Shown here: positions 6,393-11,948 of the stretch, one piece after another
Position numbering within the stretch: position 1 is the stretch's first letter
Layout: each line of letters starts with the position of its first letter
Assembly (NCBI GenBank): GCA_030432795.1
Contig: JAUILW010000062.1
Span: 1 to 11,948, forward strand
Source: Gammaproteobacteria bacterium
GTDB taxonomy: Bacteria; Pseudomonadota; Gammaproteobacteria; Pseudomonadales; Azotimanducaceae
Reading direction: 5' to 3'
DNA: 11,948 bases
Position numbers and translations under genes: made by a program
Notes under the pieces: generated by a model
What the model was told of the DNA's origin: nothing
The model's database searches: none
The model's input: only the letters and a program-made list of their open reading frames with translations

Positions 6393-6800
6393 ATGACCTT
6401 CACGCTCCACCCGCAGCTCGAGGCCGACACCGTACGCGTCACGGAATTGGGCCTGTGCTCGTTGCTGCTGATGAACGACGCGCGTTTCCCTTGGTGCATT
6501 CTGGTGCCGCGTATCGCCGGAGCACGGGAAGTACACACGCTGAAAAGTGAAGAGCAAGCGACGCTCTGGAGAGAAGTGGCACACATCGCTGGCACTCTGG
6601 AAGACGCATTCGATGCGCAGAAGATGAACATTGCAGCGCTCGGCAATCTCGTGCCGCAGCTGCATGTGCACGTCATTGCCCGGCACTCCGCCGATGCGGC
6701 ATGGCCCAGTCCGGTTTGGGGTAACGGGGCGCCTGCGCCTTACGACGAAGACAGCCTCGCCGAACGGTTAGCGCTGCTGCGCGAGGCTGTCACTCGATAA
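6393..6800 (+). CDS. HIT-family protein (nucleotide hydrolase/transferase fold)
   Basis: A 135-residue histidine-triad protein. HIT enzymes cleave or transfer nucleoside monophosphates from phosphoramidates, dinucleotides or sugar nucleotides. The triad region is VPQLHVHVIARHSADAAWPS (88-107). The usual first histidine of HxHxH is Q89, while H91 (the position of the catalytic nucleophile) and H93 are kept. The following DAAWPSPVWG is typical of a proteobacterial HIT subgroup. The ATG at 6393 matches the family start, MTFTLHPQLEADT. The nearest ribosome-binding site, AGGAGG at 6374-6379, is 13 bases upstream, which is long. The longer in-frame extension upstream lies over the GFA gene and is not protein-like. 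The last 11 bases overlap the end of the convergent DUF3108-like gene. Confidence 0.9.
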   Translation: MTFTLHPQLEADTVRVTELGLCSLLLMNDARFPWCILVPRIAGAREVHTLKSEEQATLWREVAHIAGTLEDAFDAQKMNIAALGNLVPQLHVHVIARHSADAAWPSPVWGNGAPAPYDEDSLAERLALLREAVTR

Positions 6801-7416
6801 GGACGATTCTGCCCGCCCAGCCGCCGGTGGATCGTATGCTCAGCGGCACACGCAGGCCGGATCGCTCACCGTACGCCACATCCAGCTCGAAGGGCTCCTC
6901 GCCTTCGTCGTCTTCCTGCACCTCGAATCGGCAGACGCCGGCGTCCTGATCGACGAAGCGAAACGCGTACGCACTGCGGCCGGTGTGTACCTGACCCAGC
7001 GCACGGCAATCGGTGACCACCCACAGTGCCGTCACGAGATCCAATCCTGGATGGACGGGTGCCGCCGGCCGTGCGTTGCCGTCTTTTACATAGCGGAGCT
7101 GACCGCCGGCAACGCTGACGAAACGTTCCTTGCTGTTGTCTTTCTGGAAGTACTCGTACACATCGAGCTGCGGCTCACCCTGCGCCATGCGCCCCCGCGC
7201 GGAGAACCAGCCGCGGGTGTCTTTGATCAGCTCCACCAGACCTTTCGAGCGCGCCTGACCGTAAACGCTGTAGGCCTGCTGATCTACTTCCACCTGCACA
7301 TTGATGACACCGGCGTGCGCAGGGCCGACGTAGGCGTCATAACGCAAGTCGACAGACTGCGCGGCAGCACCAAAGGACAGCAAGCACAGATACAACAGGT
7401 GGCAAAAACGCTTCAT
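6790..7416 (-). CDS. Exported DUF3108-like protein
   Basis: A 208-residue periplasmic protein. The ATG at 7414-7416 is chosen because it begins a signal peptide (MKRFCHLLYLCLLSFGAAAQ, cleavage probably after GAAA). The frame stays open to 7524, but that part overlaps the GST gene and has no signal-peptide character. The mature chain has the pattern of DUF3108 proteins: an early LRYDAYVGPAHAGVINVQVEV, a middle DTRGWFSARG, and a PVHPGLDLVTALW segment at about 120-132, apparently a mostly beta-strand fold. Function is unknown; relatives are often described only as DUF3108 proteins. GST lies 31 bases upstream on the same strand, so they may share a transcript. The family match comes from memory of the pattern and is moderate. 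Confidence 0.75.
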   Translation of the reverse strand: MKRFCHLLYLCLLSFGAAAQSVDLRYDAYVGPAHAGVINVQVEVDQQAYSVYGQARSKGLVELIKDTRGWFSARGRMAQGEPQLDVYEYFQKDNSKERFVSVAGGQLRYVKDGNARPAAPVHPGLDLVTALWVVTDCRALGQVHTGRSAYAFRFVDQDAGVCRFEVQEDDEGEEPFELDVAYGERSGLRVPLSIRSTGGWAGRIVLIE

Positions 7417-7447
7417 AGACCCCGATTTTCCGGATGCAGGCCTGAAT

Positions 7448-8077
7448 TCATGCTGAATCCGGCAACGGAATGGTAAAGCCATTGGCCGGCACATCGTATC
7501 CGCGCTGCACCGCAGGCCTCTCACTGATGCGTAGATACCAACGTTTCAGCGCCGGAAAGGCCGCCAGGTCCATGCGCTGCCACTCGAATCGCGATATCCA
7601 GGGCCAGGTGGCCATGTCCGCAATACCATAGCTGCCCGCCAGATACTCTTCAGCCTGCAACCGGCGCTCCAGCACCGCGTACAGGCGCTGCGCTTCAGCG
7701 CTGTAACGCGCTTCGGCATATTCAGACTTTCCCGGATTGTAGCGCACGAAATGGTGCACCTGCCCGAGCATCGGGCCGATGCTGCCCATCTGCAACATCA
7801 GCCACTGCACCGTTTGCCAACGGTCATCACCCCAGAAGCGGTCGTGTTTCTCCGCCAGGTACATCAGGATGGCGCCCGATTCCATCAACGACCTGCCGTT
7901 GTCCTGATCGACGATGGCGGGAATCTTGTTGTTCGGACTGATGGAGAGAAACTCGGGCCTGAACTGTTCGTCCTGCGTGATATCCACGGGATGCACCGCG
8001 TAAGGCTCGCCAAACTCTTCCAGCGCAATAGACACCTTGCGGCCATTGGGCGTGGACCAGGTATACAGATCGATCAC
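7448..8077 (-). CDS. yfcG: Glutathione S-transferase-like disulfide-bond oxidoreductase, YfcG type (Nu class)
   Basis: A 209-residue cytoplasmic protein. The GTG at 8075-8077 is chosen because the protein then begins (M)IDLYTWSTPNGRK, matching E. coli YfcG (215 residues) from its first residue. The open frame continues to 8170 without similarity. T9 and N11 match the residues that in YfcG hold glutathione. SPNNKIPAIVDQDNG (about 52-66) is the cis-proline loop, and ESGAILMYLAEK holds the Glu-Ser pair that binds the gamma-glutamyl group. The C-terminal helical domain has GIADMATWPW, the usual N-capping region. YfcG-type enzymes bind two glutathione molecules and show disulfide reductase and peroxidase activity rather than classical conjugation. 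It is the first gene on the minus strand before the DUF3108-like gene and is divergent from the diguanylate cyclase. Confidence 0.93.
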   Translation of the reverse strand: MIDLYTWSTPNGRKVSIALEEFGEPYAVHPVDITQDEQFRPEFLSISPNNKIPAIVDQDNGRSLMESGAILMYLAEKHDRFWGDDRWQTVQWLMLQMGSIGPMLGQVHHFVRYNPGKSEYAEARYSAEAQRLYAVLERRLQAEEYLAGSYGIADMATWPWISRFEWQRMDLAAFPALKRWYLRISERPAVQRGYDVPANGFTIPLPDSA

Positions 8078-8294
8078 GGATAGCGCCTGCTGCCAATCTG
8101 GCCCGGGAGCTTCGCATACTTGCCTGTGAAGCGCAGCCTGAGGGTCAATCCGCGCGCAGTTCCGCCGCAATTGTGACCCACCGCACCCTTTCAGACCTCA
8201 GGTTTGTAGCGACCGGGTGAGTAGGGGATTCTAGGCCAGCGGAAATCCGGATTCCGATTTTGGTGATATCAGAGCAGAGCAAGGACAGACTGCC
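8078..8294. promoter_or_regulatory. Divergent intergenic region between GST and diguanylate cyclase
   Basis: A 217-base non-coding gap that should hold both promoters. It contains a perfect 10-base palindrome, AATCCGGATT, at 8244-8253. The hexamer GGATTC is present at 8226-8231 and again at 8249-8254. An AAGGA ribosome-binding site (8281-8285) serves the cyclase GTG at 8295 with 9-base spacing. I saw no strong sigma-70 promoter on either strand and no structured RNA. Confidence 0.4.
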
Positions 8295-9845
8295 GTGTTT
8301 CAGCTAACGCTGTGGTCCATACCACCGCTGCTGGCGGCTATCGTGACAGCAGTGCTGTACCGGCGCATCAAGCGCAACAACCACGTGCCTGGCGTCCATG
8401 GTTTGCTGTTGCTGATGAGCTGTATTGGCTTCTGGGCCGTCTCACAGCTCGCGAGCACGCTTCTCGCCCTTCCCACACACCAGATCCTCGTGCAGCAGAT
8501 CTCCCTGATCGGCGCTGTACTGACACCTGTGGCCTGGATGAGCTTCGCCATTTCCTATGCCCGCCGACAGATGCGGGCGCCTCCGGTCATGCTCAACACG
8601 CTCAGCCTGGTGCCGCTCGCAACAATACTGCTCGGCTTTACCAACCCGATGCACGGCTGGATCTGGCAGGACATCACGCCATTCGTCGAGGCGGGATACG
8701 CCGGGCTGACCCTGAGCTATGGGCCCTGGTTTTACGCCCAGGCGCTCTACAGCTTCGTATTGATGATCGCCGGGTCAGCGATGCTGGCCTACATCCTCTC
8801 TGTATCACAATCAGACTGGCGGCCCGTCGCTGCCATTATCGCCGCTCCCACGGTGGCGACCGCAGCGATGCTGTATCACGTTTCTCCCTGGAACACGCTG
8901 CAACTGCTGGATCTGCGCGCTCTGGGTATCGCGGTAGCCGCCTGGATACTCTACCGCGGCGTGCTGCGATACGGGTTGCTCGACAACATACCTGTAGTGC
9001 GCGACCGCGTGGTCAATCAACTCAGCGACCCTGTGGTTGTGGTCAACCACAAGGGCTTGATCGTCGACGCCAACGAAGCCGCCGTGTCGATGTTTGCCCA
9101 GGAACGTCCGGAGCTGCTCTTGAGTTCCATCGCGCAGTTCATCCCCCGCTGGCCCACCGACGATCTGCGTAACGACGGTGCGGCACTCGACGAGATCACG
9201 ATTTCCGGGCAGATCTACGATGTGGCGTTTTCCGTACTCGATACGTTCGCTAAACAATCGGACGTAGTGCTCGTGTTTCGCGATGTCACCGTACGGCGCG
9301 AAGGCGAGCGCAGGCTGCGCCGCATGCAGAAAGAGCTTGAACGGCTCGCGCACACCGACGCGCTCACCGGCCTGTTCAATCGGCGCATCTTCATGCAGCG
9401 CCTGGAAGAAGAAGTAGAACGCGTACGCCGCCACGGCAGCGCGGTGAGCGTGTTGTTATTTGATCTGGACTACTTCAAGCGCGTGAACGACACCTACGGC
9501 CACGACACCGGAGACGTGGTGCTCGCCTCGATCGCCCGCATCGCCACCGACGTGAAGCGCATGAGCGATGTGGCAGCGCGGCTCGGCGGTGAGGAGTTTG
9601 CCCTGCTGCTACCTGAGACCGATCAGCAGGGCGCGGTACAGCTCGCGCAGCGGCTGCGCTCCGCCATAGAACGCCATCAGTACCTCAGCCCCGCTGGCGC
9701 ACCGCTGCACGTCACCGCCAGCATCGGCGTGGCGACAGCGCAGCGCTCCGCCAAGGATGTAGAAAAACTCTTGAGCTCCGCCGACCGGGCGCTGTACCGC
9801 GCCAAGAACAACGGTCGCAACCGGGTCTGCTCAACCATGCTGTAA
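8295..9845 (+). CDS. Membrane diguanylate cyclase: 7TM sensor, PAS-like segment, GGDEF domain
   Basis: An inner-membrane enzyme that makes cyclic di-GMP from two GTP in response to an unknown signal. The 516 residues hold about seven membrane helices in the first 225 (resembling the histidine-kinase N-terminal 7TM sensor, PF16927). A PAS-like segment follows at about 243-335 (SDPVVVVNHKGLIVDANEAA), then a short charged linker helix (REGERRLRRMQKELERLAHT), then a GGDEF domain at about 353-512. The active site is intact: D355-A-L-T-G start, FDLDYFKRVND metal/nucleotide strand, and GGEEF at 431-435. An RxxD product-inhibition site (R422-M-S-D425) lies exactly five residues before GGEEF. The GTG start has an AAGGA ribosome-binding site 9 bases upstream. 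No EAL domain follows. It is monocistronic, convergent with the PAP2 gene. Confidence 0.95.
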   Translation: MFQLTLWSIPPLLAAIVTAVLYRRIKRNNHVPGVHGLLLLMSCIGFWAVSQLASTLLALPTHQILVQQISLIGAVLTPVAWMSFAISYARRQMRAPPVMLNTLSLVPLATILLGFTNPMHGWIWQDITPFVEAGYAGLTLSYGPWFYAQALYSFVLMIAGSAMLAYILSVSQSDWRPVAAIIAAPTVATAAMLYHVSPWNTLQLLDLRALGIAVAAWILYRGVLRYGLLDNIPVVRDRVVNQLSDPVVVVNHKGLIVDANEAAVSMFAQERPELLLSSIAQFIPRWPTDDLRNDGAALDEITISGQIYDVAFSVLDTFAKQSDVVLVFRDVTVRREGERRLRRMQKELERLAHTDALTGLFNRRIFMQRLEEEVERVRRHGSAVSVLLFDLDYFKRVNDTYGHDTGDVVLASIARIATDVKRMSDVAARLGGEEFALLLPETDQQGAVQLAQRLRSAIERHQYLSPAGAPLHVTASIGVATAQRSAKDVEKLLSSADRALYRAKNNGRNRVCSTML

Positions 9846-9852
9846 ACAGGCT

Positions 9853-9873
9853 CACCGCCGGTTAGCTGCGGTG
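9853..9873. other. Stem-loop between convergent stops
   Basis: CACCGC (9853-9858) and GCGGTG (9868-9873) form a perfect six-pair stem with a nine-base loop in the 41-base gap between the diguanylate cyclase and the PAP2 gene. No run of T follows on either strand, so it is a poor intrinsic terminator, but its place between two convergent genes makes a transcript-end role possible. Confidence 0.25.
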
Positions 9874-9886
9874 TACCACCAGCCGC

Positions 9887-10648
9887 CTAAGGCGTAGCGA
9901 GCGTAATGACCAGCGCGCCGCCATCCTCTACCGGCGCGTAGCGCACGGACAAACCCCGGTTGCCAGCCTGCAGAAAAGCTTCCTGCATGAACGTCGCCAG
10001 AAAGTGGCCGAGCGCGTTGCCCACGAGCACGTCGCTTGCATGGTGTTTGCCCGCCTCCACTCTCGACCAAGCCGCCGCCCAGGATGCCGCGTGCGCAGCC
10101 CCCTGCGCTAAGCGCCGCGTCGTAGGAGACAGATCCATCGCGGCAAAATTTTCCTCGCTGAGCGTCGCGAGCACGCTGGCGCGGCCGGCGGTGCCGGAAG
10201 GCATGCTGTAGTCGTTGTTGCCGTTCGGCCGCTCGCGATTGATGGTGCGCTTGAGCCCCTTGGTCAACCCGCCTTCGAGCAGGACCGTGGCCGCTCCGAC
10301 GTACAGGCCCTTCAGTTTATCGCTAGCCGAAGCGCTGGGGGCTGCCAGCGCTGAGATCACGTAGGTGCCGACCAGCAGAGATTCGAGATCGTCGCTACGA
10401 TCCTGGGCGCGATCGCCAAACAGCGGTTGCTCCCGTGCTGCCCAGTCGGTGAGCTCGGCGTCCTGATTGTCGATCATCAGCAGCGCCGCACCCGCCAGCG
10501 GCACCCAGGTGCCAGGCGCGGTGGCTGAGTGCACAGCCGCATCGCTGAGATTCTGCATCGACGGCCAATGGGCGCCATTGCCCCAGCGCCCGTCCGGGGC
10601 AACGCATCCGGCCAGCAGCAGCGCGGTGGCCAAACCTAGCAACCGCAT
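9887..10648 (-). CDS. PAP2-superfamily lipoprotein with altered motif 2
   Basis: A 253-residue lipoprotein related to type 2 phosphatidic acid phosphatases, which remove phosphate from lipid phosphates, isoprenoid pyrophosphates or similar. The N-terminus MRLLGLATALLLAGC has a lipobox with the lipidated C15. The next residue is V, not D, so outer-membrane sorting is expected. Motif 1 is K-x6-RP (K133 to P141, KRTINRERP) and motif 3 is SR-x5-H-x3-D (S195 to D206), both intact, with nucleophile H202. Motif 2, normally PSGH, is PSGT (150-153) in SMPSGTAGRAS, so the usual proton-donor histidine is missing. Membrane helices are few, which suits a soluble periplasmic PAP2 (as in acid phosphatases or vanadium haloperoxidases). 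The ATG overlaps by one base the TGA of the DUF4340 gene (TGATG), indicating coupling. Activity is uncertain because of motif 2. Confidence 0.85.
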   Translation of the reverse strand: MRLLGLATALLLAGCVAPDGRWGNGAHWPSMQNLSDAAVHSATAPGTWVPLAGAALLMIDNQDAELTDWAAREQPLFGDRAQDRSDDLESLLVGTYVISALAAPSASASDKLKGLYVGAATVLLEGGLTKGLKRTINRERPNGNNDYSMPSGTAGRASVLATLSEENFAAMDLSPTTRRLAQGAAHAASWAAAWSRVEAGKHHASDVLVGNALGHFLATFMQEAFLQAGNRGLSVRYAPVEDGGALVITLATP

Positions 10649-11574
10649 CAGGATGCGGGTTCCGCCGTCTCCTCCTCAGGCACATCGGGCGCTTCGGGCG
10701 CATCGAGCACATCGGGAAGCAGGGAGTCCTTGTCCGCCAACAACTGCTCGGCGATGTAGGTCGCGATTTCAAACACACCATCGCGACGGGAAGACCGCAC
10801 GAAGTAGTCGTCTTCCTCGCCAGCGTGCAGAAAGGAAAGCTGCAGGCTGCCCGTATCGTCGCTGAGGTCGAGCTGGCCCTTGTCCTCCACACCTTCCGGC
10901 AGCTCAGCAACGACATTGAGCACGCGCAGATTTTCAAAGCGCTCCACATAGGCCTGCGCCGCGTCCTGGTCCGCCGCTTCGCCGTCCACCAACCAACCCT
11001 CGTCGCCGCGTTTCAACTCGAAGCCCTTGCTCGAGGCGACAGTGCGCACTGTGCCCTCAGAGGCGAGGAGGGTTTTGTCCAGCCAGTCGGATTCCGCAAC
11101 TGGCGCTTTGAAGTTACTGAAGGGGATGGCGTAAACGTCGTCGCTGCCATCGATGCGTGCATGCACGCGCTGGTAACCCGGAGACGTACCGAGAAACACC
11201 GTCGCGGCCGCTGTCTCCCCGGACATGAAGGCGATGCGCCGCTGGAACTTCTCAGCGGTCACCTCGAAGCGCGCGGCGCTATCTGCCGTGGTCGCCACCG
11301 GCCAGGGTGCTGACATATCAGCAAACTCGCTCACCAGCTCCCCTGCCTTGGTGGTATCCGCCGGCCAATCACCGACCTGCCAGCCTTCGCCCGCTCGACG
11401 TAACGTGACCTGCGAGGTGCCGTCGCTGATCACGAAGCTGTCGATGGCCGCTGCATCCACATCAAACAGCGCACCACCCTGATCCTCCAACGTGCTATCG
11501 CTGACCAGCAGCCAGGCAACGATCAGAAGCTGCACCACGAATACGCCCCCCAGGAGTCCAAGCCTGTGGTTCAT
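10648..11574 (-). CDS. DUF4340 membrane-anchored protein
   Basis: A 308-residue protein with one N-terminal membrane anchor (about residues 4-24, LGLLGGVFVVQLLIVAWLLV) and a large periplasmic part, as in DUF4340 proteins. The segments DGTSQVTLRRAGEGWQVGD, then FLGTSPGYQRVHARIDGSDDVYAI, then SDWLDKTLL follow the family pattern of repeated beta-rich W-x-V modules: a residue string, a W-L-D-K turn, and a second W-L-V-D-G copy. The C-terminal tail is rich in Pro, Glu and Asp (DVLDAPEAPDVPEEE) and looks disordered. I chose the ATG at 11574 rather than 11595 because it overlaps the GldG-like stop as ATGA and gives a compact signal anchor. DUF4340 genes commonly follow ABC transporter ATPase, permease and GldG-like genes, as here. 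The molecular role is unknown. Confidence 0.85.
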   Translation of the reverse strand: MNHRLGLLGGVFVVQLLIVAWLLVSDSTLEDQGGALFDVDAAAIDSFVISDGTSQVTLRRAGEGWQVGDWPADTTKAGELVSEFADMSAPWPVATTADSAARFEVTAEKFQRRIAFMSGETAAATVFLGTSPGYQRVHARIDGSDDVYAIPFSNFKAPVAESDWLDKTLLASEGTVRTVASSKGFELKRGDEGWLVDGEAADQDAAQAYVERFENLRVLNVVAELPEGVEDKGQLDLSDDTGSLQLSFLHAGEEDDYFVRSSRRDGVFEIATYIAEQLLADKDSLLPDVLDAPEAPDVPEEETAEPAS

Positions 11575-11948
11575 GCCGCACCTCCCTGCATCCATGCGAG
11601 CACGGTTTTCTGACGTCTCGCGCGTATCTGCCGATGTACCAGATAGATCACCAACACGCCGAGCAACGCCAACAGATAGTTCGCATACTCGATCGTCGAC
11701 TGCTCCGATGCCTCCATCGGCGGCAGCGTGCGGTTGAAGTTACCGCGGGCGCGAATGCCAGTAAGGCTGTCGTCTTCCAGCGCCCAGTCCACGAGGTTGG
11801 CCATAAGCTGCACGGAGTTGGTGTAGAACATGCCATCAGCAGCACCCACCATGCGCAGCGTCTGGTCGGCCAGAAAACCGTTGGAGCCGATGATGAACAG
11901 CCGCGCTGATTCCGGCGACCTTTCGATGACGGAGGCGAACGTAGGTTC
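11571..11948 (-). CDS. GldG-like ABC-transporter auxiliary protein, C-terminal part (5' end outside window)
   Basis: The frame is open from the right edge, giving the last 125 residues of a larger protein; the ATG at 11852 is internal. The sequence ARLFIIGSNGFLADQTL, then FYTNSVQLMANLVDWALEDDSL, then GIRARG matches the end of GldG/ABC_transp_aux proteins (recording a final alpha/beta unit, a 'N-x-L-x-W-L' helix and an I-R-x-R turn). One C-terminal membrane helix follows, about 90-107 (ANYLLALLGVLVIYLVHRQI), with a basic tail (RARRQK). In gliding bacteria GldG works with the GldA ATPase and GldF permease. In proteobacteria the same module is of unknown role, and those partner genes are expected just beyond the right edge. 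The stop overlaps the DUF4340 start by 4 bases. Confidence 0.8.
   Translation of the reverse strand, partial: EPTFASVIERSPESARLFIIGSNGFLADQTLRMVGAADGMFYTNSVQLMANLVDWALEDDSLTGIRARGNFNRTLPPMEASEQSTIEYANYLLALLGVLVIYLVHRQIRARRQKTVLAWMQGGAA

Noticed and set aside
10660..10715. Repeated GCATCGGGCGC-like units near the end of the DUF4340 gene
   Set aside because: They are imperfect and code for an acidic, proline-rich disordered tail; this is low-complexity coding sequence, not a separate repeat element.
1..11948. CRISPR arrays, insertion sequences, tRNA or rRNA genes, toxin-antitoxin pairs, phage genes
   Set aside because: Looked for on both strands; no regularly spaced repeats, transposase motifs, cloverleaf-like segments or matching small gene pairs were seen.

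Overview
The window is a gene-dense, high-GC stretch with 14 protein-coding genes, two of them cut by the window edges. It is most likely a chromosomal segment of a gammaproteobacterium. That reading rests on the gene types: a DUF6491-like secreted protein, a DUF3108-like periplasmic protein, a YfcG-type glutathione transferase, a GFA-family enzyme, and a GldG/DUF4340 module next to a PAP2 lipoprotein. I saw no rRNA, tRNA, CRISPR array, transposase, phage gene or plasmid gene. No stretch over 300 bases lacks a gene.

Layout. Position 1 to 415 (+) is the ATP-binding C-terminus of a sensor histidine kinase. Its stop codon overlaps the stop of a convergent secreted cysteine-containing protein (412-906, -). 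Upstream of that, on the same strand, is a tight run transcribed leftward: a sodium:solute symporter (4395 to 2971), then a serine beta-lactamase/esterase-fold hydrolase (2961 to 1777), then a class II sirtuin (about 1784 to 972). Diverging from the symporter at about 4.4 kb is a rightward pair: a 64-residue two-helix membrane protein (4445-4639) that overlaps by 4 bases the GTG start of a TauD/TfdA-type Fe(II)/2-oxoglutarate dioxygenase (4636-5475).

From 5.5 to 8.1 kb are small stand-alone enzymes: a cupin (-), a GFA-family zinc protein (-), a HIT-family protein (+), a DUF3108-like exported protein (-) and a YfcG-like disulfide-bond oxidoreductase/GST (-). Position 8295-9845 (+) is a membrane diguanylate cyclase with a 7TM sensor, a PAS-like segment, a GGEEF active site and an RxxD inhibitory site. 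The right end (9887-11948, -) is a leftward operon with overlapping stop/start codons: the C-terminus of a GldG-type ABC auxiliary protein, a DUF4340 protein and a PAP2-family lipoprotein.

How the genes work together. Three co-directional groups look translationally coupled: symporter/hydrolase/sirtuin, small membrane protein/dioxygenase, and GldG/DUF4340/PAP2 lipoprotein. The first suggests uptake of a solute followed by hydrolysis. The last suggests an ABC-type envelope function joined to a lipid or pyrophosphate phosphatase. No defence system or clear new multi-gene machine is visible. The points most worth a second look are the PAP2 lipoprotein that lacks its motif-2 histidine and sits in the GldG/DUF4340 operon, the two-helix protein fused by overlap to the dioxygenase, and the sirtuin that appears to start at TTG inside the preceding gene.
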